From Gemmatimonadota bacterium (GTDB lineage: Bacteria > Gemmatimonadota > Gemmatimonadetes > Gemmatimonadales > Gemmatimonadaceae): a stretch of DNA of 5,211 nt. Location of the stretch: positions 1-5,211 of the forward strand of contig JAQBQC010000481.1 in the NCBI GenBank assembly GCA_028287205.1. Direction: 5' to 3'. The stretch's first letter is position 1; every line of letters begins with the position of its first letter. Both the position numbers and the translations under genes were made by a program. This document shows positions 1 to 5,211 of this stretch, piece after piece. A model generated the notes under the pieces. That model did not search any database and was not told the DNA's origin. It saw only the letters and a list, made by a program, of their open reading frames with translations.

Positions 1-140
1 CCGTCTACCACACCTATTCCACCTATGCGCGCGGGCTGGACGGCCTCTGGCGCATGTACCAGAGGCACGACCGCGCACCCCTGGGGCGCAACGAGCAGGG
101 CATCTGGTGGCGCCGCAATGACGAGTACGGCCAGCGCTGA
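1..140 (+). CDS. DUF899 family (thioredoxin-like) protein, C-terminal end only
   Basis: This is the 3' end of a gene that begins outside the window. Reading from base 3, 45 codons run to a TGA at 138-140. The peptide begins VYHTYSTYARGLDGLW and continues through APLGRNEQGIWWRRNDEYGQR. The 'YSTYARGLD' block, then a 'P-GRNE' block, then a tryptophan and charge-rich tail, are typical of the C-terminus of the DUF899/COG4312 family. Those proteins have a thioredoxin-like fold and are annotated as predicted dithiol-disulfide oxidoreductases; their substrate is not established. The active-site part of the protein is not in the window, so catalytic residues cannot be checked. The next gene starts 8 bases after the stop on the same strand, which suggests an operon with the DUF2182 membrane protein. 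The family call rests on pattern recognition of a short tail. Confidence 0.85.
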   Translation, partial: VYHTYSTYARGLDGLWRMYQRHDRAPLGRNEQGIWWRRNDEYGQR

Positions 141-148
141 GCCAGGTC

Positions 149-985
149 GTGAGTGTCATTTGGACGACTGAGGGACGGGAGGTCTCGCCACGCATCGTTG
201 CGGAGCGAGCCTCCCGGCGCGCGTTCCTCGCGGTCTCGGCGCTGCTCTTCGCGGCCAGCGTGGCGGCGACGATCGTCTGGTGCACGTCGATGTCGGCGAT
301 GGGCGAACTGCCGATGCCCGGCGGCTGGACGATGTCGATGGTGTGGATGCGAATGCCAGGGCAGACTTGGCCCGGGGTCGCGGCAGCGTTTCTTCGCATG
401 TGGGTCGTGATGATGGTAGCGATGATGTTGCCATCGCTGGTGCCGACGCTGTGGCGCTACCGACAGGCCGTCGGGAGGACAGCCGAGACTCGGCTCGCTC
501 GACTGACCGCGCTTGTGGGCGTGGGATACTTCTTCGTGTGGACCGTGTTCGGCGTGGCCGCGTTTGCGCTTGGTATCGCGTTGACGTTAGCGGAGATGCA
601 GCTACCGTCGCTGGCGCGCGCCGTTCCGATCGCGGTCGGTGTCGTCGTCCTGATTGCCGGCGCGCTCCAGTTCACCGACTGGAAGGCACACCATCTTGCC
701 TGCTGCCGCGAGGCACCGGGGCGCGGCTGTCCGTTGCGCGCGGACGCCGGCGCGGCCTGGCGACTTGGCCTGCGCATTGGCCTGCACTGCAGCTGCTGCA
801 GTGCGACTCTGACGGCGATCCTCCTCGTGATCGGGATCATGGACATGCGCGCGATGATTGTCGTGACGGCAGCCATCACTGTCGAACGTCTCGCACCCTC
901 CGGTGAGCGCGTCGCGCGAGCCCTCGGAGCCGTGGTCGTCGTCGCAGGGTTGTTCCTGATCGCGCGAGAAGCCTGGCTCGTGTGA
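149..985 (+). CDS. DUF2182 family predicted metal-binding integral membrane protein
   Basis: A 278-residue hydrophobic protein of the DUF2182 (COG5486) family, a group of inner-membrane proteins predicted to bind metal and of unknown reaction. Likely membrane segments are near residues 26-46, 78-100, 118-146, 157-175, 215-243 and 254-272. Family landmarks are the Met-rich 'VVMMVAMMLPSLVP' (86-99), 'GALQFTDWKAHHLACCREAP' (171-190) and the cysteine cluster 'GLHCSCCSATLT' (211-222) followed by a helix ending in 'VERLAP'. Possible ligands are C185, C186, C194, H213, C214, C216 and C217. Length is normal for the family. The start is a GTG at 149, eight bases after the DUF899 stop, with only a weak AGG just before it; no in-frame ATG occurs until residue 48, which would delete the first helix. 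The short gap suggests translational coupling to the DUF899 gene. The gene ends six bases from the convergent dehydrogenase gene. Family is confident, start moderately so, function unknown. Confidence 0.88.
   Translation: MSVIWTTEGREVSPRIVAERASRRAFLAVSALLFAASVAATIVWCTSMSAMGELPMPGGWTMSMVWMRMPGQTWPGVAAAFLRMWVVMMVAMMLPSLVPTLWRYRQAVGRTAETRLARLTALVGVGYFFVWTVFGVAAFALGIALTLAEMQLPSLARAVPIAVGVVVLIAGALQFTDWKAHHLACCREAPGRGCPLRADAGAAWRLGLRIGLHCSCCSATLTAILLVIGIMDMRAMIVVTAAITVERLAPSGERVARALGAVVVVAGLFLIAREAWLV
784..804. repeat. 21-base palindrome inside the DUF2182 gene
   Basis: GCACTGCAGC at 784-793 and GCTGCAGTGC at 795-804 are perfect reverse complements around a single central T. The arms cover the codons for H213 to A219, the cysteine cluster of the DUF2182 protein. 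It may simply follow from alternating Cys (TGC) and Ser (AGC/AGT) codons, but a 10-bp perfect arm is long for a chance event within a gene. Confidence 0.75.
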
Positions 986-991
986 CGCGCG

Positions 992-1858
992 CTACTTCTT
1001 CTCCCACGCATACGGGTTTGTGCCGCCGCCGCCCTCGAAGTCCGTCGACACACTGAGCGCGCGCCACTCGCGATCCGCCTCGAGCCGCGCGAGATCTGCC
1101 TTCTCTGCCCCGTTCACCGCGTCGCTGCCGAGCAGAAGTCGCAGCGGTGGTGCGTCGAGATTCGCGATGTGGATGATCACCGCGGCCGCCTTCGCCGGAT
1201 CGCCCGGCTGTTTCCCGTCGTACTCACGTTGAAATTGCGCGACCTTGCCAACGGTCGCGTCGTACTCAGGGCGAGTCTGCCGAATCGTCGTCGACTCACC
1301 GGCGAAATCGGTGCGAAAGCCGCCCGGCTCGACGATCGTCACCTTGATGCCGAGCGGTGCGACCTCCTTCGCAAGGACCTCGGAAAATCCCTCCACGCCC
1401 CACTTTGCGGCCGAGTAAGGACCGCGTCCCACAGGTCCGACTCTCCCCCCGATCGATGACAGCTGAACGATGTGGCCCGATCGCTGCTCGCGCATCACAG
1501 GGAGCGCGGCCTTCGTGACGTTGATCACGCCGAAGAGATTCGTCTCGATCTGTGCGCGAAAATCGGCGAGGCTCGTGTCCTCGATCGATCCGACGTCGCC
1601 ATAGCCTGCGTTGTTCACGAGCACGTCGATGCGCCCGAATGCGTCGATCGTCGCCGCGATCGCTTCCGTTGCCGCGAGCTCGCTCGTGACGTCGAGCGCG
1701 ACGGCGCGCACCCGGTTGCCGTAGCGCGCGACGAGATCATTGAGCTGCTCAGGCCTCCGGGCGGTCGCGACGAGAACGTCGCCGCTCTCGAGCACTGCCT
1801 CTGCCAGAGCGCGACCGAGCCCGCGCGAGCTGCCGGTGATCAACCACACCTTCGCCAT
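992..1858 (-). CDS. SDR family NAD(P)-dependent oxidoreductase (classical type)
   Basis: A 288-residue cytosolic short-chain dehydrogenase/reductase with a Rossmann fold; substrate not identifiable from sequence. The cofactor motif TGSSRGLG is at residues 8-15, with arginines R34/R35 after the second strand (ATARRPEQ), which usually favours NADPH. DV at 56-57 contacts the adenine ring in the family, and NNAG is at 82-85. The catalytic tetrad is N107, S135, Y148 and K152 (YSAAK), all present. 'VEPGGFRTDF' (177-185) is the usual loop after strand six. The protein resembles the PRK08263-like branch of uncharacterised SDRs and is somewhat longer than the roughly 250-residue core because of a C-terminal extension ending in GGGGTNPYAWEKK. 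The ATG at 1858 is chosen over an in-frame TTG at 1882 because AAGGAG (1865-1870) lies six bases upstream and the Rossmann strand starts immediately. It lies 66 bases downstream of the permease gene on the same strand and may share its transcript. The TAG stop is six bases from the convergent DUF2182 gene. Confidence 0.93.
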   Translation of the reverse strand: MAKVWLITGSSRGLGRALAEAVLESGDVLVATARRPEQLNDLVARYGNRVRAVALDVTSELAATEAIAATIDAFGRIDVLVNNAGYGDVGSIEDTSLADFRAQIETNLFGVINVTKAALPVMREQRSGHIVQLSSIGGRVGPVGRGPYSAAKWGVEGFSEVLAKEVAPLGIKVTIVEPGGFRTDFAGESTTIRQTRPEYDATVGKVAQFQREYDGKQPGDPAKAAAVIIHIANLDAPPLRLLLGSDAVNGAEKADLARLEADREWRALSVSTDFEGGGGTNPYAWEKK

Positions 1859-1864
1859 GGAATT

Positions 1865-1870
1865 CTCCTT
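1865..1870 (-). promoter_or_regulatory. Ribosome binding site of the SDR gene
   Basis: Read on the minus strand this is AAGGAG, six bases before the ATG at 1858. It is the strongest Shine-Dalgarno match in the window and decides the start. Four of its bases fall in the 3' arm of the hairpin at 1867-1884. Confidence 0.8.
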
Positions 1871-1884
1871 GAGCCATCTCAAGG
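1867..1884 (-). promoter_or_regulatory. Hairpin in the SDR leader overlapping the ribosome binding site
   Basis: On the minus strand CCTTGAG, loop ATGG, CTCAAGG form a perfect 7-bp stem with a 4-base loop. The 3' arm contains AAGG, the first four bases of the AAGGAG Shine-Dalgarno. Folding would hide part of the ribosome binding site, so the hairpin could lower or gate translation of the dehydrogenase. It is not followed by a T run, so it is not an intrinsic terminator. The pairing is seen directly; the regulatory role is inferred. Confidence 0.5.
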
Positions 1885-1924
1885 CAAAGATGCCAGCGAT
1901 TGTTTCCGCAAGGCGCCGAGCTTG

Positions 1925-4588
1925 CTACTCCGCGCGCATTGCCAGCGCGGGATCCACGTTCGCCGCACGCAGCGCTGGCACGGACGACGCCAGCATCGCC
2001 ACCGCCGCCAGCACGAGCGTCACGAGGATGTACGTCATCGGATCGGTCGACTTCGTGTTGAAGAGCAGCGCGCGCATGAGCTGCGTGAGTGCGATCGCAC
2101 CCACGATGCCGATCGAGATGCCCACACCGACCATCGCCACTCCCTCGTTCACGACCATCCGCACCACGCGCGATGGGGACGCGCCGAGCGCGATCCGGAT
2201 GCCGATCTCGCGCGCGCGCTGGCCGACGAGATACGCGATCACGCCGTAGATGCCGATCGACGCGAGCACTATCGCCACGACCGCGAACGCGGTGAGCAGC
2301 GTCATGTAGAAGCGCGGCTGCGCCACCGACGTCGCCAGCACGTCGTCTAGTGTCGTGACGTGCGCGATGGCCAGATCGGGATCGAGCTCGCGAATCGCGC
2401 GGCGCGCGTCCGCGGCCACGCCCTGCGGATCGCGAGTGGAGCGCAGCACTACCGTCATGTTCGACATCGGCCATTGGTCGAACGGCACCCACATCTGCGG
2501 CAGCGTCGCGACGGCGAGCGAGGATTGCTTCACGTCCGCCGTCACGCCGACGATGTCACCCTGGAGAGCCACGGAGTCGCGCGACCAGCCGAAGGTGACG
2601 TGCTTGCCGAGCGGATCCTCATTCGGGAAGAACTTGCGCGCGGCGGCCTCCGTGATGAGCATCACGCGCGGAGCGCTCGCGTCATCGAGGCGATTGAATC
2701 CCCGGCCGCGCGTCACGCGAATGCCCAACGTCGTCAGATAGTCCGGTGTCGCGATGCGCACCTCCGCATCCGGCTCGTCCTCAGGCTTGACCGGGGCGCG
2801 CCCCGCGACCTTGAACGTAAAGCCGAATCCAAAATCCGTGAGCGGCAGCCCGAGCCCAGCTCCGGCCGATTGCACGCCTGGCAACGCGCGCATGCGCTCC
2901 ATCACGGCATTCATGAACGTTGCCTGCTTGCCCGGATCCGGATACTTGGAGTCCGGGAGACTGAGCTCGAACGACATCGAGTGGTCGGTGCGGAATCCGG
3001 GGTCCACGCTCGTCAACCGGGTGAAGCTGCGAATGAGCAGTCCCGCTCCCGCGAGCAGCATCACCGAGAGCGCGACCTCCGCGACCACCAGCACTCTGCG
3101 CGCACGATGCTTTCCGGCGCGCTGTCCGCCCCCGCGGCCGCCTTCGCGCAGCGTGCGCGAGAGGTCGGGGTTGAGCATCTGTCGCGCCGGCATGAGCCCG
3201 AACAGCGCGCCCGTCACGGCCGTGATCACCAGCGTGAACGCGAGCACCGCGCCGTCCACCTGGATCGAATCGAGCCGCGGAATGTTTTTCGGCGCCGACG
3301 CGACGAGCAGCTTCGTTCCGGCCATCGCGAGCAGCAGTCCGATCGCGCCGCCTGCGAGCGACAGCACAAGGCTTTCGGTCACGAGCTGGCGGATGAGCCG
3401 GCCGCGACCGGCGCCGAGCGCGGTGCGCACGGCGAGCTCGCCCTCGCGCGCCACGCCGCGCACGAGCAGCAGGTTCGCGACGTTTGCGCACGCGATCAGC
3501 AGCACGAACGCGACGCCGCCGAGCAGCACGAGTAGCGGAAGACGGAGATTGCCGGTGAGATATTCGTGCATGGGAACGACCTTGGCGCCAAGTCCCGAAT
3601 TCTTGTCGGGATACCGCTCGGCGAGTCGCGCCGCGATCGTCTTCATGTCCGCGGTTGCGCTCGCGAGCGTGACGCCGGGCTTGAGCCGTGCGAGCGTCTC
3701 GAGATACACGGCGCCGCGGCTGTTCTCGAGCCTTGCCGGATCGTACGTGAAGGGAAACCACAGCATCGCCTTGCTTGGCCACGCCGAGCCGGCGGGCACG
3801 ATGCCGATCACTCGGTACCGCTCGTTGTCGAGCGTGAGCATCGAGCCGACGAGCGCCGGATCGCTGCCGAAGCGATTGCGCCAGAGTGTCTCGTTCACGA
3901 GCACCGACTTCGTTCCCTTCCACGCGGTGTCCTCGGGAGCGAATGCCGTAGTGCCCTTGAGCGCGTTGACACCGAGTATGGAGAAGAAGTCGCCGCCCAC
4001 GTCGAAACCGCGCAGCTGCTCCGGATCGCCGGATCCGGTGATCACCACGGAGTGCCCATCGATTACCGCCATCGATGTGAACGAGTGATTCTGGGCGCGA
4101 TAGTCGGCGACGTTGGCCGGCGAGGAGGTGCCGGGCTCGCCACGATACGTCGATCGCACCATCACGAGCCGCGAGGGAGCGGAGAACGGAAGTGGACGAA
4201 GGAGAATCCCCCGCACGACGCTGAAGATCGCGGTGTTCGCGCCGATGCCGATCGCCAGCGTGAGCGCCGCGACGAGAGTGAACGCCGGCGCGCGGCGCAG
4301 CGTGCGTATCGCGAACGAGACGTCCTGCGTGAGGCCGTCGAGCAATTCCGTGCGCATGGTCTGTCGTTCCCGTCGTTCGTCCGTTCGCTTGCAGAAATTG
4401 CGGGCATCGTCGAGGTCGCCGAACTGGCGGCGCGCTTCCGTGCGCGCGGCGTCGTGCTCCCACCCCTGGGCGACGAGCTCACTCGTGCGCATGTCGAGGT
4501 GAAACGCGAACTCCTCTTCCACGGCGGCGGCGGCGCGGCGAAAGAGGCCGAGCCGGAACACGCGTCTGATGTCCGGGCGCGGCGACAT
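1925..4588 (-). CDS. ADOP family duplicated ABC-type permease (MacB/FtsX-like)
   Basis: An 887-residue inner-membrane protein built as two MacB-type permease units. Residues 1-80 form a soluble prefix with 'EEEFAFHLDMRTSELVAQGW' (24-43) and 'EARRQFGDLDDAR' (51-63), the 'permease prefix domain' of this family. Unit one has a first helix at about 103-130, a periplasmic MacB-type domain at about 131-345, then an FtsX domain with three helices (about 350-375, 402-430, 447-467). Unit two repeats this: helix about 498-520, periplasmic domain about 525-755, FtsX helices about 760-788, 812-838 and 850-873. The repeats are visible in 'RTALGAGRGRLIRQLVTESL' (388-407) and 'RIALGASPSRVVRMVVNEG' (798-816). 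Length fits the roughly 800-900 residues of the family. ADOP proteins are called orphan permeases because usually no ATPase is encoded beside them, and none is here; transported substrate unknown. The ATG at 4588 lies three bases after the padR stop, so translation is probably coupled. The gene is intact. Confidence 0.93.
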   Translation of the reverse strand: MSPRPDIRRVFRLGLFRRAAAAVEEEFAFHLDMRTSELVAQGWEHDAARTEARRQFGDLDDARNFCKRTDERRERQTMRTELLDGLTQDVSFAIRTLRRAPAFTLVAALTLAIGIGANTAIFSVVRGILLRPLPFSAPSRLVMVRSTYRGEPGTSSPANVADYRAQNHSFTSMAVIDGHSVVITGSGDPEQLRGFDVGGDFFSILGVNALKGTTAFAPEDTAWKGTKSVLVNETLWRNRFGSDPALVGSMLTLDNERYRVIGIVPAGSAWPSKAMLWFPFTYDPARLENSRGAVYLETLARLKPGVTLASATADMKTIAARLAERYPDKNSGLGAKVVPMHEYLTGNLRLPLLVLLGGVAFVLLIACANVANLLLVRGVAREGELAVRTALGAGRGRLIRQLVTESLVLSLAGGAIGLLLAMAGTKLLVASAPKNIPRLDSIQVDGAVLAFTLVITAVTGALFGLMPARQMLNPDLSRTLREGGRGGGQRAGKHRARRVLVVAEVALSVMLLAGAGLLIRSFTRLTSVDPGFRTDHSMSFELSLPDSKYPDPGKQATFMNAVMERMRALPGVQSAGAGLGLPLTDFGFGFTFKVAGRAPVKPEDEPDAEVRIATPDYLTTLGIRVTRGRGFNRLDDASAPRVMLITEAAARKFFPNEDPLGKHVTFGWSRDSVALQGDIVGVTADVKQSSLAVATLPQMWVPFDQWPMSNMTVVLRSTRDPQGVAADARRAIRELDPDLAIAHVTTLDDVLATSVAQPRFYMTLLTAFAVVAIVLASIGIYGVIAYLVGQRAREIGIRIALGASPSRVVRMVVNEGVAMVGVGISIGIVGAIALTQLMRALLFNTKSTDPMTYILVTLVLAAVAMLASSVPALRAANVDPALAMRAE

Positions 4589-4591
4589 CGC

Positions 4592-4924
4592 TCAGGCGGT
4601 GCGCAGCACGCGCGTCACGGCGACCGCGAACTCCATCCACGCCGTGCGCTCGTCGCGCAGCTGCCGGCGTCCGATCGCCGTGAGGCGATAGAACTTCGCG
4701 CGACGATTGTTCTCGGACACGCCCCATTCGCTCTCGATGGCGCCCTGCGATTCGAGACGATGGAGCGACTTGTAGAGCGCCGCGTCATCGACATGGAGCG
4801 TTCCGCCGGAGCGCTCGCGCAGCCAGTTGGAGATCGCGTAGCCGTGCATTGGCTGCCAGGTGAGCGCCTTGAGCACGAGCACGTTGAGCGTGCCGTAGAT
4901 GAGATCGGAGCCGGTTTTTGTCAT
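4592..4924 (-). CDS. PadR family transcriptional regulator
   Basis: A 110-residue winged-helix DNA-binding protein, the usual length of the short PadR regulators found beside ADOP permeases. 'DLIYGTLNVLVLKAL' (7-21) forms the first helix, 'HGYAISNWL' (27-35) the second, and 'VDDAALYKSLHRLESQGAI' (45-63) the recognition helix region. 'SEWGVSENNRRAKFYRLT' (65-82) is the wing, followed by a C-terminal dimerisation helix (about 83-107). These proteins generally act as dimeric repressors of their own operon; the inducer here is unknown. The ATG at 4924 is preferred because AGGGGA lies three bases upstream (4927-4932) and homologues start just before the first helix. A GTG-initiated extension to 5020 would add 32 residues without family character and would run over the likely promoter. 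The stop is three bases before the permease ATG, indicating a padR-permease operon. Confidence 0.93.
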   Translation of the reverse strand: MTKTGSDLIYGTLNVLVLKALTWQPMHGYAISNWLRERSGGTLHVDDAALYKSLHRLESQGAIESEWGVSENNRRAKFYRLTAIGRRQLRDERTAWMEFAVAVTRVLRTA

Positions 4925-4995
4925 CGTCCCCTGCGGATCCAGAATGTCGCGTGCCTCGCCACCACACCCGTTCCACTGAACAGGTAGGTGGAGCG

Positions 4996-5024
4996 AAGCT
5001 AGTACGGAATGCGGAGTCACGCAA
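4996..5024 (-). promoter_or_regulatory. Possible promoter of the padR-permease operon
   Basis: On the minus strand TTGCGT (5019-5024) and TAGCTT (4996-5001) are separated by 17 bases, about 70 bases before the padR start. Each hexamer matches the sigma-70 consensus at only three of six positions, so the call rests mainly on spacing, position and overlap with the inverted repeat at 5012-5029. Confidence 0.3.
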
Positions 5025-5029
5025 CTCCG
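5012..5029. promoter_or_regulatory. Inverted repeat, candidate operator for PadR
   Basis: CGGAGT (5012-5017), six bases, then ACTCCG (5024-5029) form a perfect 6-bp inverted repeat. The spacer and inner arms cover the possible -35 element of padR. Dimeric winged-helix repressors of the PadR type bind inverted repeats near their own promoter, so autoregulation here is plausible, though the half-site does not match the ATGT/ACAT half-sites described for some PadR proteins. Confidence 0.4.
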
Positions 5030-5095
5030 TCGCGCGTGCGGGACACACCCGGCCAGGCGAACGCGGCCAAGCGCTTCCCCGGGCGGTCAGGATCA

Positions 5096-5108
5096 CACAT
5101 TGTGCACA
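5096..5108. promoter_or_regulatory. Overlapping CACA/TGTG palindromes upstream of the rightward gene
   Basis: CACA-T-TGTG (5096-5104) and TGTGCACA (5101-5108) are two perfect palindromes that share the TGTG block. They lie about 35 bases before the ATG at 5143, where a repressor or activator of that gene could bind. The symmetry is seen directly; the role is inferred. Confidence 0.35.
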
Positions 5109-5142
5109 CGCGACTTTCTGCCCGAAGATTCCGAGCATCCCA

Positions 5143-5211
5143 ATGACATCATCCGCACCGGAGTCGGAACGCGCGGGATTGCCCGCCTCGGTGATCCTGC
5201 TGCTCACGGTG
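5143..5211 (+). CDS. Start of a probable membrane transporter (possibly MFS), truncated by window edge
   Basis: An ATG at 5143 opens a frame that stays open for 23 codons to the window end, giving MTSSAPESERAGLPASVILL then LTV. A short polar, charged N-terminus followed by the start of a hydrophobic helix (P15 onward) is how many major facilitator superfamily transporters begin. The sequence is too short to prove the family or even that the frame is coding. There is no in-frame ATG or GTG upstream in the adjoining 50 bases, and no clean Shine-Dalgarno is visible. It is transcribed divergently from padR. It could equally be another inner-membrane protein. Confidence 0.5.
   Translation, partial: MTSSAPESERAGLPASVILLLTV

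Larger units (their letters stand above)
4925..5142. other. Divergent intergenic region with putative promoters and operators
   Basis: This 218-base stretch separates the leftward padR gene from the rightward transporter-like gene, so it should hold both promoters. It contains two inverted repeats, at 5012-5029 and 5096-5108, and one weak promoter match facing padR. I see no RNA gene, terminator or other convincing small ORF in it. Confidence 0.6.

Noticed and set aside
1859..1882. Earlier TTG start for the SDR, adding eight residues
   Set aside because: The extension would translate through the AAGGAG ribosome binding site, and the ATG at 1858 begins exactly at the Rossmann strand.
1867..1884. 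The hairpin as an intrinsic terminator of the padR-permease operon
   Set aside because: The stem is short, only moderately GC-rich, and is followed by AGAATTCC rather than a T run.
4020..4040. Short GGATCC-centred palindrome
   Set aside because: It is a short repeat within the permease coding sequence, common in GC-rich DNA, with no placement that suggests a role.
2781..4463. 560-codon open frame on the minus strand within the permease gene
   Set aside because: It is an out-of-frame reading of the permease, extremely Arg/Ala-rich and without domain character.
1472..4987. Long open frames on the plus strand (1472-2350, 2360-3535, 2754-4088, 3566-4987) opposite the SDR, permease and padR genes
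   Set aside because: They are rich in Arg, His, Ala and Ser with no recognisable domains, lie antisense to well-recognised protein families, and are expected by-products of high-GC codon bias.
4925..5020. Earlier GTG start for padR, adding 32 residues
   Set aside because: The added residues do not resemble PadR proteins and would overlap the likely promoter; the ATG at 4924 has AGGGGA just upstream.
4785..5207. 140-codon minus-strand frame covering the intergenic region
   Set aside because: It overlaps the padR start in another frame and the divergent promoter region, and shows no family signature.
1..5211. CRISPR arrays, tRNA or rRNA genes, insertion sequences, defence or biosynthetic clusters
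   Set aside because: No direct-repeat arrays, tRNA-like folds, transposase motifs or terminal repeats were seen, and the genes recognised belong to known non-defence families.

Overview
The window is GC-rich bacterial chromosomal DNA with four complete protein genes and two genes cut by the window edges. The best clue to the host is a PadR-type regulator directly followed by a duplicated MacB/FtsX-type permease with a soluble N-terminal prefix domain. This is the 'ADOP' (acidobacterial duplicated orphan permease) arrangement, which is greatly expanded in Acidobacteriota and Gemmatimonadota. I infer a soil-type member of one of those phyla. No RNA gene, mobile element, CRISPR array or integration scar is visible.

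Layout. Bases 1-140 (+) hold the last 45 codons of a DUF899 (COG4312, thioredoxin-like) protein. After an 8-base gap a DUF2182 cysteine-containing membrane protein follows (149-985, +), probably in the same operon. It ends tail-to-tail, six bases from the end of a classical short-chain dehydrogenase (992-1858, -). Upstream of the dehydrogenase on the same strand are the ADOP permease (1925-4588, -) and its PadR regulator (4592-4924, -), three bases apart. A 218-base divergent intergenic region (4925-5142) separates padR from the first 23 codons of a rightward gene that looks like a membrane transporter (5143 to the edge, +).

How the genes may work together. The PadR repressor probably controls its own operon with the permease. 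The dehydrogenase may be read from the same transcript but has its own strong ribosome binding site, and a perfect 7-bp hairpin would bury part of that site. The DUF899/DUF2182 pair is an independent unit with a possible thiol or metal theme. The genes belong to known families. The less ordinary signals are small: the hairpin at the dehydrogenase start, a 21-base palindrome lying on the cysteine cluster codons of the DUF2182 gene, and two inverted repeats in the divergent promoter region that could be operators. I saw no convincing undescribed multi-gene system.
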